This document shows positions 11,301 to 22,693 of a stretch of 64,000 nucleotides of DNA, in pieces. The notes under the pieces were generated by a model. It did not search any database. It saw only the letters and a program-made list of their open reading frames with translations, and was not told the DNA's origin. Source of the stretch: Carya illinoinensis. Its lineage: Eukaryota; Streptophyta; Magnoliopsida; Fagales; Juglandaceae. The stretch spans positions 19,660,001 to 19,724,000 of the forward strand of contig NC_056755.1 in NCBI RefSeq assembly GCF_018687715.1. Direction: 5' to 3'. A program made the translations under genes and the position numbers. Position 1 is the stretch's first letter. Every line of letters starts with the position of its first letter.

Positions 11301-12160
11301 TTTTTCCGAGAAGCTTTGTTGTGAAAAAACCTTGAATTTGTATCACCTTCTTTTAGCCACAGGGCTTTTGACTTTTGCCTCCACATTATTTCATCCATTT
11401 CCAACCATTTTTGCACCTTAGCTCTTGCTTCCCTTTGTTCAGTTCTTCTTCTATATTGGGGATCAATGGTATTTAATAACAAAAGCTGAGCTCTGACCTT
11501 CTTTAATCCCTTTATGATATGCCCAGAGTTATTTTTGTTCCAAATAGTCAATTTTTCACCACAAGATTGAATCTTCCTCATTATTGTGCTCATCTCTTGT
11601 GGACCTGAGGTCCCTTTCCATGCAGTCTCAATTACTTGTTTGCATTCCTTCAATTCCACTTACATTGCCTCAAACTCGAATAATCTATTCCCCCTTCCTT
11701 TGGTGATGCTCAACTTGCAACATAAGAATAATTAACACATGATCAAAGTAGGCAGCTAAACCATGCTTCACACTAGCTAATGGGTAACAAGAACACCATT
11801 TCAGATTAGAAAGAAACCTATCAAGCCTCTCACTAATGCTTGGACACCCTCCTATTACACCATGTGAACTTATTCTTATTATAACCTATATCCTTAAGTG
11901 AACAATCATCCAACACTGCTCTAAATTCTATGATTTGTCTTTCTGTCCTTCGCAGTACCCCACACTTCACTTCTAAATATTGCTTGGTATCTCTTTAAAA
12001 TCCCCTAACAACAACCCAGCTTGATTTTGAGGGACCAATAAAGATCTAAGAAGGCTCCACGTTTCATGTCTCCTAGTTGCATAGGATTGCCATAAACTCC
12101 AATAAGGAACAAAGGTTCCACGGTACCATCCTCCACTTGAACCATGGCATGTATGTCTGA
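8250..12160 (-). mobile_element. L1-type LINE on the minus strand, with (TAA)n 3' tail
   Basis: Read on the minus strand, the domains run in canonical order. An endonuclease remnant (SYATRRHETWSLLRSL and LLLGDF, about 12100-11985) is followed by the ORF2 linker (11659-11243, ending KALWLKEGDTNSRFFH). The reverse transcriptase follows (11130-9860, including GLRQGDLISPYLF near 10490 and HILFAYDSILFCR near 10355, where the YADD-type motif reads AYDS). Next come the Cys-rich tail (about 9630-9130) and RNase H (about 8900-8340, ending DLVIWWHSYPECTAQIIWAE). Frameshifts and stops are numerous. The tail is a (TAA)n tract (ATT on the plus strand, 8250-8303) instead of plain poly(A). The 5' end is truncated near 12150; I could not find a convincing target duplication. 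Confidence 0.85.
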
Positions 12161-12177
12161 CTTGGAAAATAACATAG

Positions 12178-12236
12178 TCAAATATTATTTGACAACCGAT
12201 CATGATTTTCTATTCACGAATAATTTATTCATGAAT
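12178..12236. repeat. Two adjacent palindromes downstream of the carrier gene
   Basis: GTCAAATA-T-TATTTGAC (12178-12194) is a perfect inverted repeat. ATTCACGAATAA with TTATTCATGAAT (about 12212-12236) is a near-perfect one. They lie between the LINE's truncated 5' end and the 3' side of the ADP/ATP carrier gene and may be the remains of a small MITE. Confidence 0.4.
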
Positions 12237-12479
12237 CGAAATCAAATTTGTTGTCCATCATAGACGATTTATCAAATAATATAGTCAATTTATAGCCCAA
12301 CCCTCGAGACAATCCATCGTGTCTCAAAACCTTTGGTGTCCCTACCTTTGGGTCTGAACTCAGACTGAGGCGACAAACACAGTCAAGGAAACTCTCTAAT
12401 CTAGCAGCCCAGGTTTGGCTCTCAAAGCAACTATCATGTTCTCTGTCCCAAGAGCCACAGCGATGCAAGTAGAGGAAGA

Positions 12480-12774
12480 AAAAGACCGTCTGTTACAACA
12501 TTATCTAATAAGCATCCGTTATAATGCCAACCGAGCATTGTTCTGGCCATTATCCTCACCAAAAGAAAGACAGAAAGTTACACCTTCGAGCTCAAGCGAA
12601 TAAACCAAACAACGGAAAATTCTAGTATGTCTTCATATATACAATTTGTAATATCCACCCCAAAAATTAAAATACTGGGTCCTATCGACCTTCCAATATT
12701 ATTCAACGCTTGAAGAGAAACAAACACAATCATCATCGGCATTCATCGTCAACATCACCACAAATCGTCCCATA
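12480..12774 (-). other. Probable 3' untranslated region of the ADP/ATP carrier gene
   Basis: Immediately after the stop codon (12775-12777) the minus strand reads a gene-like, moderately GC-rich sequence with an AATAAT-type signal near 12695 and T-rich stretches beyond. The 3' boundary is an estimate; no unambiguous poly(A) site is visible. Confidence 0.4.
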
Positions 12775-14520
12775 TTAACCACCACCACCAGATCCATATT
12801 TCTTGCCAAATACAATGAGCTGCAACTTGTCATAACCAGCAAGAACACCAGCACCTGCAACAGCACGCAAAATGTTTGCACCAGCACCCTTGAAGAGTGA
12901 TTTAGCACCCTCATTCTTGACTATTTGCCTAAATGCATCCAAAGAGCTCTTATACTTGACAGCTTCTCCAGAGGTCATCATCATCCTTCTACGTACGGTA
13001 TCGATAGGGTAAGAAGCCAATCCAGCATTTATGGTGATTCCCCATCCCAACAAGAAACTAGCAAGGAAATTATCCTGCAAACAACAAACATGGGTAGTGA
13101 ACATAAAGCAATCCAGCCAATATCTAACACCACTTAAAACATGCATTAACCATTATATTACATAAACTAAAAAACAAATACGAGATTGAACAAATGCAGA
13201 AAAAAAGATGCATAAGTCCAAAAGTTTGACACAGTAATAATTATGACACTCGCTCAGTCTGAGTCGGAACAGTGTAGGCAAGGAAGACTAATTGGAGACT
13301 TCACAGGTGTGCCTCCTTCCCAGTAATTAAAACATAATCAATCCCAAAAATAGAGAAAACAATGAGAGATTAGTTAGATCCCACAGATCCAGAAGAATGC
13401 TTAGAATGAGAATCCAACTCAGCACCTTTTGTGGACATGAGTGTAAACTGAAACCCCTTTTTTTTCTCTTTTTCTTTTTAAGTTAAGAGGCAGGCACCAG
13501 TGCAAATTTGTAACATACCTGTAATCCACCAACAAGAACCACGGGTTTCAAAGAGTCATAGAGTCCAAAATAAAGCCCACGGTAAACTATAATTCCAACG
13601 CATGAGATTGTAAATCCACGATAAAGCCCAGCAAGGCCATCAGATGCAAGGGTTTTCTTGTAAACATCAATCAAACCATTAAACTGCCTCTCACCGCCAC
13701 CCTTCTTCACAGACTTTGCATCATTAGCCAGACGTGTTCGGGCATAGTCCAGGGAATAGACGAATAAAAGAGAGGAAGCACCAGCAGCACCTCCTGATGC
13801 CAAGTTACCAGCAAACCACTTCCAGTATCCATCTTTGTCTTTCTTGAAGTTGAAGAGTTTCTTGAAGTAGTCCTTGAAAGCAAAGTTCAAGGCCTGGTAT
13901 ATGTGGAGGTTCAAGGATATATAAATTTCAAGTGAAGAGAATGAAAACAAAACAAAAGAGAAATAGTGAAACCTACAATCAACACTAACATGAAAAAATG
14001 CAAGAAAAACATTTCCAGGCAATAAAAAACTAAGAGAGAAAAAAATGACCTGAGTGGGGAAGTATCTGATAACATTAGCAGTGTTTCCTCTCCAAAGTGA
14101 AAGGACACCTTCTTCCCTAACAGTTCGGCCAAAGCAGTCCATAATTCCCTTATACGGTTCTCTTAATCGACCAGTCTTGATCATCTCATCCTGATTCTGA
14201 ATTAGAAGTTTAACACGTTCAATAGGAGCAGCTGCTGTTTTGGAAACAGCGGCAGAAACTCCTCCCATGAGAAAATCTATAAGAAAACCTTTTGCACCTT
14301 CCTCTTTAGGGGCTGGTACAAACACGGGAGACATGGTTGAGAAATGTGCCAAGCCAGTGCCCTGGCAAACCAGCTGCAGCGAACTCTGCATACCCCCATT
14401 GGCATACACATCACAAGCACCATAAGTCCGAGAGTGCATGTTGGGGGAGAACCTAGAAACGAGGTAAGACTTCCCATGTATCTTTTGAAAAATCGATGGA
14501 TGCTGCAATCCATCTGCCAT
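12775..14520 (-). CDS. AAC: Mitochondrial ADP/ATP carrier protein (adenine nucleotide translocator), three coding exons
   Basis: This is the inner-membrane antiporter that exchanges cytosolic ADP for matrix ATP. Coding exons are 14520-14050, 13893-13519 and 13074-12775, joined by GT-AG introns in phase 0, giving 381 residues, the usual plant AAC length. Residues 1 to about 75 form the plant-specific N-terminal extension ([19 protein letters not shown] start), which is cleaved on import in this family. The three carrier repeats show the signature boxes PIERVK (repeat 1), SLDYARTR (repeat 2) and [11 protein letters not shown] (repeat 3). RRRMMM is the nucleotide-carrier hallmark. No frameshift or premature stop is present and both introns have good splice sites (donor CAG|GTATGT at 13519/13518). 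A further 3' splice site sits 22 bases upstream of the ATG (TTTGCAG ending at 14543), so the 5' leader is spliced. This is the one clearly intact protein gene in the window. Confidence 0.96.
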
Positions 14521-14722
14521 GTTTGAGATTCAGTATGGTGACCTGCAAAGGAATAACATTATATATACACTGAAGAATGAATAACTAAACAGCTCCTTTA
14601 ATTTATCGTTATCAGCATCAGTTTCTAATCAGTAACAAATCTTTAATTAAATGTAGCTCCTTGGATCTCGTATTGGGTGAATATATTATCTAATAATTGC
14701 AATATTTTTCTGTGAATTCAAT

Positions 14723-15447
14723 TAGGGGTGTAATCAGTCCAGTCCAGTTGGTCTTGGAGGAGAATTTCAGTCTGGTCGCATTTTTTCAGTCCACCAAAAG
14801 TCTGGACCGGACCATTAAGGACTTTGGACTGGACCGAACCATTTTGATTTGGTCCAGTCGGTCTTATCAGGGTATTTTGGTCTGGACCATATTTTTTTTC
14901 TTTTACAAAAGATTATATAAAACGAAAAAAAAAAATCAAGTGAATGATATAATCTAAGTTGTCTAACTAAGTATATACTTAACTAATCAAATATTTTAAT
15001 TAAGTATAATAACTTAATAATGCTAATAGTATGTGTATTACTAATAATTAATAGTTAATACTGTCTTAAAATTCTTAACCTAAAATTTATATATAATCTA
15101 AGCATAAATAATTTGGTTAGAAGAAAATCAAATAATTACTTTTCGAGAAAAAGAAAATCAAATAATTACTTATAATTAGTTAGAAGAAAATTACATAATT
15201 ACTCGCTTTTAATTTATATAACTACTTAAAAAAAATTATAAATATCATATAAAAAGTTATTCAAAAACTTATATATTAAATTCAATCCAGTCTGATTGTG
15301 GGTGAAAAAACCCCACCCTGAGACCAGATGAAAACTCAATTTCTTCACTTTCTTGGACCGAGACTGACTGGTCTCTTAATCGGTCCAGTCCGGACTGACC
15401 AAAACCAGTCGGTTTTCTCAGTACAAAGGAAAACTTTTACACCCCTA
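14723..15447. mobile_element. hAT-type non-autonomous element (TAGGGGTG ends)
   Basis: The ends are TAGGGGTGTAA (14723-14733) and TTACACCCCTA (15437-15447), followed inwards by inverted runs of GGTCCAGTC / GACTGGACC-type repeats. The flanks AATTCAAT (14715-14722) and AATTCTAT (15448-15455) match at 7 of 8 positions, the 8-bp target duplication expected of hAT elements. There is no transposase inside; the core is AT-rich. It lies in the inferred leader intron of the carrier gene. Confidence 0.8.
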
Positions 15448-15469
15448 AATTCTATGCCTTTAATAGTTG

Positions 15470-15945
15470 GAGTCAGACTTTATAATGATTCTAAGGGACT
15501 CCAATTGTAACTTTTACTAGTAATTTAGACTATAAATGCACTGTGGTCAGCACTTTCTTTGAGTTGTTATAGCTGAATTGGTAACACCATATGACAAAGT
15601 ACTGTTTGATGCTGACCTTGACACCATAGCTGAATTTCTGATGACGAGTACATCAGAAATTTGAGTGTGTGAGATTGTAATGAACCCGATCCCACATTAG
15701 GCAGGTGAATTGTGAGGAGGTTACAACTATCACATCCTGCTTTAGTTATTTACTAGGTGGAACCAAGCTTTATGATAATTCCCAAGAACTTCAATTGTAA
15801 CCTTGACTAGTGAATTAGAGAGTTAAGAAGTTATATGGGAGCAAAGTCTCACATTAGTTCTTTACTGGGTGGATCTAGGCTTATAATGATCTCAAAAAAC
15901 TCTAATTCCAACCTTAAATGGTCCTTTTAGAGTATAAACACAAAA
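15470..15945. repeat. Imperfect triplicated repeat of about 65 bp
   Basis: Three diverged copies of a phrase running GGAACCAAGCTTTATAATGA, then TTCCAAGAACTCCAATTGTA, then ACCTTGACTAGT start near 15470, 15755 and 15870. Two of them are preceded by a TTATTTACTGGGTGG-type lead-in. The origin is unclear. The phrase could be a fragment of a dispersed plant repeat that arrived in several pieces. Confidence 0.6.
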
Positions 15946-18256
15946 GTTGCTAGCGTTTTCCTAGGATATTTTTTCCTCAGAGAAATAAGGTGAAATTCCT
16001 ATTCTATTCCTATGCTATGAAAGGAAAAACCATTACTTAAAGATCAATTTTCTCTAAAATGTATTCAAAGAAACAAAAAAAAACTCTTTCTTATGCAAAT
16101 ATATGAACAGCATACCAAAAAAAAAAAATTTGAAAACCATAATCAGGTGCATCCACAAAATGTAACTTAAAAAACATGTGAAGATTATGATCCTTAGCAA
16201 TTATTCCAAGACGTCAGTCACAAACAATTATATATAAAAAGGCGACCAACAAACCCAGCACAAGAAATATGCAACATAAATATATAACAAAAGAAAAGTG
16301 AAAAAGATCGAGCGGGAGAAGGGTGTTGGTTTTGTGCAAAGCCTTTGCCGCAGGAAGATATATTTATCATTTGAAAGAAAATGGCCCTTTTAAAGCGTTC
16401 CAAACCTGTGCAACCTGATTAAAAGGCACTCCCACCCCCAGTAGTAGAGACTGAACAACCAAAAGTTTGTCAGAAATACACCTGAAGATGAGACAGACTG
16501 TTCGTTCTGTTAAGGGAGGGGAGACAAACTTGTGAAATGGCGGACCAAATAGGGGAGTAAACCAAAAGGCTCAGCTTTGCCGACAATAGGTTGTACAATG
16601 GACTAGAGATTTACGTTGTGCACTTCCAACAACTGCAATTACAAGCTAGAAGCCAGATATAAAGAGAGGAGGATTGAAATTTACCCATCATTTCCTTTTT
16701 TCAATTTATAGTAAAATGTAAGCACCTTAAAAGAATCAATATCTAAAGTCTTTCCTTGATGTTTTCAATAAGGGGTGCTAACTAGCAAGAAAACATATGC
16801 ACTAGGATATGGTTTACAGAACAGAGACACGAATCACAAGCAAGACCTTCCCATGCCCTTTTGCCTATCAAGGAATCATTCGTTCTAGTTGCCCAAGCAG
16901 GATTGAATTGGTGTTGGTTAGGTTGTGGTGGCATGGTAAAAGGGCATAATTAAAAGGTGAATTTTTGTCCATTTGATGTGCTGTTCACTACCTCACATCA
17001 TAATTACAAATGGCCCAGTTAGAGTTCTAAACTTCTAAATAATATAGCTACAACCTATCTCCTGTTGGGGATAAAGGTACACCTGCCATTTGGCTTCCCA
17101 TGGCTCAAACCACCACAGTCAAGCCACTGCTTATAGCCTCCTATAGTATAAGGACCTCACTGCCACTCCTTACAGCTTGCTACCATATATAAGTAGTAAA
17201 GCTCAAAACACTTCAAAAGCCTGATTTGCATTGCAAGGATAAAATGAAAACTACATTATCTGCTAGAAGTTTTTCAGATAGTGTTTCTACATCTATAGCA
17301 ATGCTATACAAGAGCAATACTGCATAAACTTACAAATACCAAAAACCCATTGCTTAACAAAATGGCCAACATCGTTCAATTACTTTCAATAGTGCCCCTC
17401 CCATGAAATCAAACACCACAAATAATTACATAGTACATGTTGAAAGAAGATAAACCACAGTTTGAATCACACATTAAAAAGAGATAATTCCAAAACTGAG
17501 AAAAATAAAACAATAGGTCCTATATTCCATAAACCTGAGCTTAATTAAGTATTTCATTTAATGATGATGGATTCTCACTTTTAAAGCATTCAAAAGCACA
17601 TACAATGTCAAGACCCAAATTTCCTTTTCTTTCTTCTCTTTCCCAGCAGCCAAGCATATCGTACACAAAAAGGGTACACATATTTTAAGTTTCAAGCAAA
17701 CCAAGAGGCATATATTGTATGATATTAAGCAACAGAAACCAATACAAATGAAAATGAAACCAACTGCAATCAACTTCAATTAAAATCATCATAAAGCAAA
17801 AGGGAAAAAAAATACATCAGCTAGGAAGTTTCTTCTTCTTTCTGTCGCTCGATTTCCACAGTAAGCAAACAGTCTATGAAGGAAAATGAGAGCAAAATAA
17901 AAACGATCCCACACAAGCACAACATAAAACACAATTTTCATTCAATAAATCTAACTGGATTTCCGCAGCAACCAAACAGCGGTGAGACAAATGAGAGCAA
18001 AATTGCAAATATCAGCTTTGACCACAACACAAAACAAATTTCACAACCACATAAGTCCGGAAGTCACATCTCATAGAAAGTGAAAGCAACACGACGAAGA
18101 TCACTTCTAAAGAAATACACAAAAATAGACAGGTATACAAGGTGGAAACATTTCGTTTCCATTCCTTGGCTCAACTTTCTCGGCAGCCAAACGGTCTAAG
18201 CGAAGATGAAAGAGTCAAAGAAAGTGAAAGTATAGATCGGTGGAAGAAATCCTAAC

Positions 18257-18330
18257 CCGAATAGATCGCCGACGCAGAAAGAGAGTTGTAGGCAAAGATC
18301 TCTCACAGACACAGCACCGACTGAGAGGGT
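18257..18330 (-). other. Inferred non-coding first exon of the ADP/ATP carrier gene
   Basis: The minus strand reads a CT-rich leader (for example CTCTCAGTCGGTGCTGTG and ACAACTCTCTTTCTGCG) ending at a plausible donor. A TATA-like element about 30 bases upstream gives a start near 18325-18330. Inferred from composition and position only. Confidence 0.4.
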
Positions 18331-18355
18331 GGGAAAATGGTAGGCGACAGAGATG

Positions 18356-18393
18356 AATGTATAAATGGGGAGTTCAAAGCAGCCATAGGGTTT
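18356..18393 (-). promoter_or_regulatory. Putative carrier-gene core promoter: TATA-like element and telo box
   Basis: On the minus strand TTTATACAT (about 18356-18364) could serve as a TATA box. AAACCCTA (18386-18393) is an exact telo box, an element common in plant promoters of genes for translation and mitochondrial proteins. It lies upstream of the inferred first exon, in the expected order. Confidence 0.45.
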
Positions 18394-18564
18394 GTCACGG
18401 AATGAGGGATTTGACCTTGACTTAAGGTAGAAATCACACACGTGCCACTAAAACAGTGAAAGTCCTCCAGGTAGTAGGGGAAGGTCTTGAGAGACGAGAG
18501 ACAATCCGAGACTGATACCGTGAGCAAGAGGAAAGACATCCCGGCATATGTAAAATTATTTACG

Positions 18565-18568
18565 GATT

Positions 18569-18596
<28 letters not shown>
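18565..18596. repeat. (TA)n microsatellite
   Basis: Uninterrupted TA repeats about 170 bases upstream of the putative carrier promoter. Confidence 0.9.
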
Positions 18597-18599
<3 letters not shown>

Positions 18600-18872
18600 A
18601 TACATATGACTCCTTAAATTATTTCATCTTCCAAATTTTTCATTGTGACGATATTCTTTTAAAAATTTCAAAGAATAAAAAAGTCAAATAAATACAAAGG
18701 AAAAATTTATAATAGTACGCAAAATCACATGATATCTCAAAAGTTTAAATTGATAAAAAAATAAATTTTATTATTTATTTAAATATTTAAAATTTCTCTT
18801 CATGTGTGGGCTAAAATCACTTCAATGAGTGAACTCAATATGTTAAATATTTTATTAAATCTTGTGAAAATT

Positions 18873-19933
18873 TAGAATGAGCAAAAATTCAACTTTGAAT
18901 TTGACTCTGACGAATTAAAGTTAGAGTCTAAAGTGTTGTCAGATCAACTCCGACTCTGATTCAATCTGATTCTGACTTTATATTTAGACTCCGAATCCAA
19001 CTTTGCCCTTTAAAATTGACTTCGATATTGTATATATGTTAAAAAAATATGCATTTATCTATATATTGATCATATATACTAGTATGCTTATATAATTATA
19101 TAACTAGAACTTATATAATTAAATTCAATAATATAAATAGTATGGACTAAATATTATAAAATAATATACTTATACATTTTAATATAAATTGACTAGTAAC
19201 TGTTTATTATATGCAAACATCATAATATTACTACCGTACATAATCAACCATAAAAATAAGTTAGACATTAGTATTGAAATAAATCTAGTATAATAAGTTA
19301 ATAAGACATAATATTAAATTACTAAAATATAACAACATGTAATTAGACACTAAAAAGTCTAGTATATAATTAAGTTAGAAATAAGTTAGACACTAGTATA
19401 ACATGTAAGACTAATGTATAATACCATATAATTAGACATTATAATATCAGTCTAGTATATAAATAAAATATACGCTAGTATAGAAATAACTAATAAGTTA
19501 ATAACACATAATACTAATTTTCTAAAATATAATAACATATAATTAGACATTAGAAATAAGTTAAACAAAAGCAACTGATTTGGCATACATGGTAGTATCT
19601 GAATTTTAAACCTGTGATTTTTTTACTATTTATCTAGTGTTTATAATTAAATATTTATTATAAATACTAATGTGGAATGACCATTAGCAAGAGCATCTTG
19701 TTGATCTTGTTCAAAGAATTATGGTTATGTTTTTAGCAAACTTGAAATTTGAAAGCCCATAAAATAGTTTTGTTTAAAAATAGACTAAATATGAAGTTAA
19801 AAAAAGTCTAAATCCGAATCCGCTCCAACAAGTTAAAGTTGGAATCAGATTGAAGCCTGCATAAGTAAAATTCGGAGTTTGGATTCGAACTCTGACAAAA
19901 TCAAAATCGGATATAAAATTACTATTTATCTTA
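18873..19933. mobile_element. Degenerate hAT-type element with TCCGACTC subterminal repeats
   Basis: The left end reads TAGAATGAGCAAAAATTC, close to the right end of the complete hAT element at 36172-42192 read in reverse (TAGGGCTGAGCAAAAATC). Both ends carry the same kind of subterminal repeats (GACTCTGA, CTCCGACTCTGA on the left; AATCCGAATCCGCTCC, GATTCGAACTCTG on the right). The interior is AT-rich and non-coding. The right terminus is worn (ends near TTTATCTTA) and no target duplication survives, so limits are approximate. Confidence 0.55.
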
Positions 19934-20569
19934 ATATTTAAATTGACGAGAAGAGGTAAAATTTCTTATTAATTTATATCCTTAACGTAGTGTGACAACC
20001 ACAAGGATTTGGGTGATATTGTGTTTTTTATTTTCTTATTTAATCAAATTATATTGTGTTTCTAAGACATTCTAATATCAATTTGACTTTTTAAAAAAGA
20101 AAAATGATATTTACAGTCATAGTGTGCAACCTCCACATATTCTTTTTGAAAAAAGTGGATGAATCTAGAATTTATATGAAAAAATATTTTTTTAATCATG
20201 AATTTTTTTTTCTTTTAAAAATGAATATACAAGACTTTCACTACTAGAATTGTATTTAATATGGATACATTACAATTTTTTGATAATTTGGAGGTAATTG
20301 CTCAAATTGCTACAGCCAAAACCAATATTCCTTGGACGATGCTACTATGCCGTCCGGTAGGGGTATACAGAAACCGACGCCACCAGCCTCCTCTGACTAG
20401 AACTGACCAGCAGCGTCAGGAACCAGCCGGAACTGCAGATGAACCGGTCTGTGGACGGCAGATATTCTTCAAAATCGACCAATGTCGGTTCGGTAGCGGT
20501 TTGACCCTGGTTCAAACCACTGAACCGACCGACTTAATAAGGTTTATAATTTTGATTTATACCTTACTT

Positions 20570-20691
20570 AAACGACGTTGTTTCACTTAAATAAGTGAAA
20601 CGGCGTCGTTTAATATCTGAAGTTAAAAAAAAAAAAAAAAAAAAAACTTAATGAAACGGTGCTGTTTGGCTTAAGCCAAACGGTGCCGCTT
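20570..20691 (+). promoter_or_regulatory. Four 14-bp palindromic motifs (AAACGRYGYYGTTT type)
   Basis: Copies are AAACGACGTTGTTT (20570), AAACGGCGTCGTTT (20598), AAACGGTGCTGTTT (20654) and AAACGGTGCCGCTT (20678). A long A run separates the second and third. The same four-copy arrangement occurs in the hAT element at 40925-41041 on the other strand. The position just upstream of a CT-rich leader suggests a promoter or a transposase-binding array; this is inference. Confidence 0.6.
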
Positions 20692-20758
20692 CATTCTAAG
20701 GTTTAAACTCCTTCTTCCTCGATTTTCTTCTCTCCTTTATTCATCAGACGCCGCCCCC

Positions 20759-20760
<2 letters not shown>

Positions 20761-20851
<91 letters not shown>
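20761..20851. repeat. (CT)n microsatellite
   Basis: About 45 CT units, downstream of the palindrome module. It produces a spurious Arg-Glu repeat frame on the minus strand. Confidence 0.95.
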
Positions 20852-20856
<5 letters not shown>

Positions 20857-21190
20857 GGCACAACATGGCAAGTCAGAGGGCCTCTCTTTCTCTCACTCTC
20901 AAATCGTAGTGTCGCGACTCGCACCTCTCAGCTCTCAGCGTCCTCTCTCACCCAGTCGGCAGTGCGGCATCATCTCCTGAAAATAAGCTCCGTCGCCACC
21001 GAAGACGCCGACAAACCGACCGGAGTGACGCCGAGACCAATGTAGACGGTTTTCTCCCCTTTAAATGGCCGATTTCGATCGAGATTTCTCCTCTTTTAAA
21101 GATATCGGTTCGGTTTCGGTTTTCACCCCTACCATCTAGCGTGGTCCAAAACCGAAACCGAATGATCGGTTTTCACCCCTACCATCCAGC

Positions 21191-22310
21191 GTCTACCGCT
21201 GGATGTGCCGCCCTTTGTATCTTTTTTTCTTTTTTTCATTTCACAGTTTTTAATATATTTAAACATTTTTAAAAAATAAAAAAATGTCAATATACTTAAA
21301 ATCACTTCCTCAATTATTAAATAAAAAAATTAAAACAAAAAAGTTTGTGACCAGCGGTCACTTTGAGGGGACAAATGGAAGGAGCATACAAGCATTTTTC
21401 ATATTCTTTATGACTAGAAATTGTGTTGGTCTTATTGGGCCTACAAATCTCTAAAAGTCACCTTGAAATGGATCAAATTGGATAGCATTGGAGAGGTTTG
21501 GCCCACGATTTAGAGATAAAGAAAAACTTGGTTGAAGCCCAAGAAACTTTATAATAGAACACCCGAGCTCTAACTTTTTAAGGTTGAAAAAGGATTTTTA
21601 TACTACAGAACCCACAAAATCATGAATTTTAACAGCCATTTTAGTTTTGAACTGCATATGACAAATGTTTCACTTAAGCAATGGTGGACCCCTCATCCGG
21701 CCCACCCCTCGCTCACTCCAATAACTTAATTTTTAGATTTTCTAATGCACCCTATGACAGGACAATACAAGAGTCTCATATTGCTTAAATAAGACACTTG
21801 TATTGCCTTAGTCTCTTATATAAAAGCCACAGTATACCATACTATAACTTGTACAAAGTATTAAGTAAAAATTATACTTAATACATATTACGATATTTAT
21901 ATATAGTAAAACTATTAACATATATTTATAAATATGTATAAATATATCTTTATATAAAATATATATATAAGTAGGCGAAGTGGGGGGTGGGGTGGGGCCT
22001 CGCTAGGGCAGGGCGAACGGGGGCGAGGTAGCGGAGTGCAAGCCCCTGCTGCCCACCCCTACTTACTAGAGAGTGCTAGACAAGCCACGACCCATGTTAA
22101 AGCCTCTTGAAGATTTAGTTAAGAAGCGGACCTTTAATCAGATAAAAAGCCCAACCCAATTAGAATCATCCAAAGTGAACAACCCCAACAACTTATAGGC
22201 ATATGTAGAATCTTTCAAAACTCTTCGCAAGGTGCACTATCCTAAATCAACAACGATTATATAGTCCTCTCCTTCTCAAAATTTCTTACTCACAACATTT
22301 GAGTTATTGA
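21191..22310. other. Intergenic stretch without a recognisable gene
   Basis: The stretch contains an imperfect hairpin at the hAT junction (CATCCAGCG with CGCTGGATG, 21184-21206), AT-rich sequence, and a GC-rich patch at 21970-22070 rich in GGGGTGGG and CCCACCCC, which could be one end of a decayed element. No coding potential was recognised. Confidence 0.4.
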
Positions 22311-22330
22311 AAGTCCCATCTTCTTCTTCT

Positions 22331-22693
22331 CTATAAAATAATCACGTAATGACCATTTGACCTTCTCTCTATATATACATATATTCTCTAGACTTTCTCT
22401 GCTATCTCTCAATTCTTCTCTTTCAAGTTCACGTTTACTCTCTTCCTCAAGGCCAACAAGACAATGGGAAGCAAGCATCCAAACATACAAATACACCTAT
22501 ACGAAAACATAACTGAAATATAGATATTTGTGTTCGTAGGTATGTACACAATATATTTATGAGGAGGTTTCTTTCGTGTGCATGTAGGAGAAAACATAAG
22601 GAATACAAAGGAGACTATCAAGAGAATGGGATATATTTTGCTCGAAGAGGGGTGCATGTAATGCTAATCATTGTTGTGAGTTTTAGAAAATAA
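22331..22693 (+). other. Promoter-like sequence followed by two very short open frames
   Basis: CTATAAAATA (22331) and CTATATATACA (22370) precede a CT-rich leader. A first ATG in good context (GACAATGGG, 22464-22466) opens only a 19-codon frame (MGSKHPNIQIHLYENITEI). A second frame, 22559-22693, encodes 44 residues beginning MRRFLSCACRRK and ending with a hydrophobic stretch (VHVMLIIVVSF). The layout of basic residues followed by a hydrophobic tail loosely recalls plant DVL/RTFL micropeptides, but the conserved RRCVVMLLCW core is not present. It could be a small gene, a decayed exon or chance. Confidence 0.25.

Larger units (their letters stand above)
14543..18256 (-). other. Inferred long 5' leader intron of the ADP/ATP carrier gene
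   Basis: The acceptor TTTGCAG|GTCACC lies just upstream of the ATG (14545-14543). No other gene is recognisable up to 18256, where the minus strand offers a donor (TTCGG|GTTAGG) at the end of a pyrimidine-rich, leader-like exon. The inferred intron is about 3.7 kb and holds a 725-bp hAT-type MITE, a triplicated repeat and T-rich stretches near its 5' side (17780-18200), as expected of plant leader introns. The pairing of donor and acceptor is inference. A cDNA spanning 18257/14542 would confirm it; a start site just upstream of 14542 would refute it. Confidence 0.45.
20358..21182 (+). mobile_element. hAT-type non-autonomous element carrying a promoter-like module
   Basis: The ends TAGGGGTATACAG (20358) and CGGTTTTCACCCCTA (ending 21182) are inverted. 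The flanks CCGTCCGG (20350-20357) and CCATCCAG (21183-21190) differ only at two positions, both CpG to CpA changes, so this is a credible 8-bp target duplication altered by cytosine deamination. The right end is duplicated (CGGTTTTCACCCCTA also ends at 21132). Inside are four AAACGRYGYYGTTT-type palindromes (20570-20691), a CT microsatellite leader (20761-20851) and CpG-rich sequence (20935-21060). No transposase is present. It may be a promoter-bearing end of an hAT element. Confidence 0.75.

Noticed and set aside
12229..12603. Frames of 62-79 codons on both strands downstream of the carrier gene
   Set aside because: No domain or conserved motif; the region is better explained as the carrier's 3' untranslated region and adjacent non-coding sequence.
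20703..20924. Minus-strand frame with a long Arg-Glu repeat
   Set aside because: Direct translation of the (CT)n microsatellite.
22559..22693. 44-codon frame considered as a DVL/RTFL micropeptide
   Set aside because: Lacks the conserved RRCVVMLLCW-type core; only a loose basic-then-hydrophobic layout is shared. Kept as a low-confidence locus without a family name.
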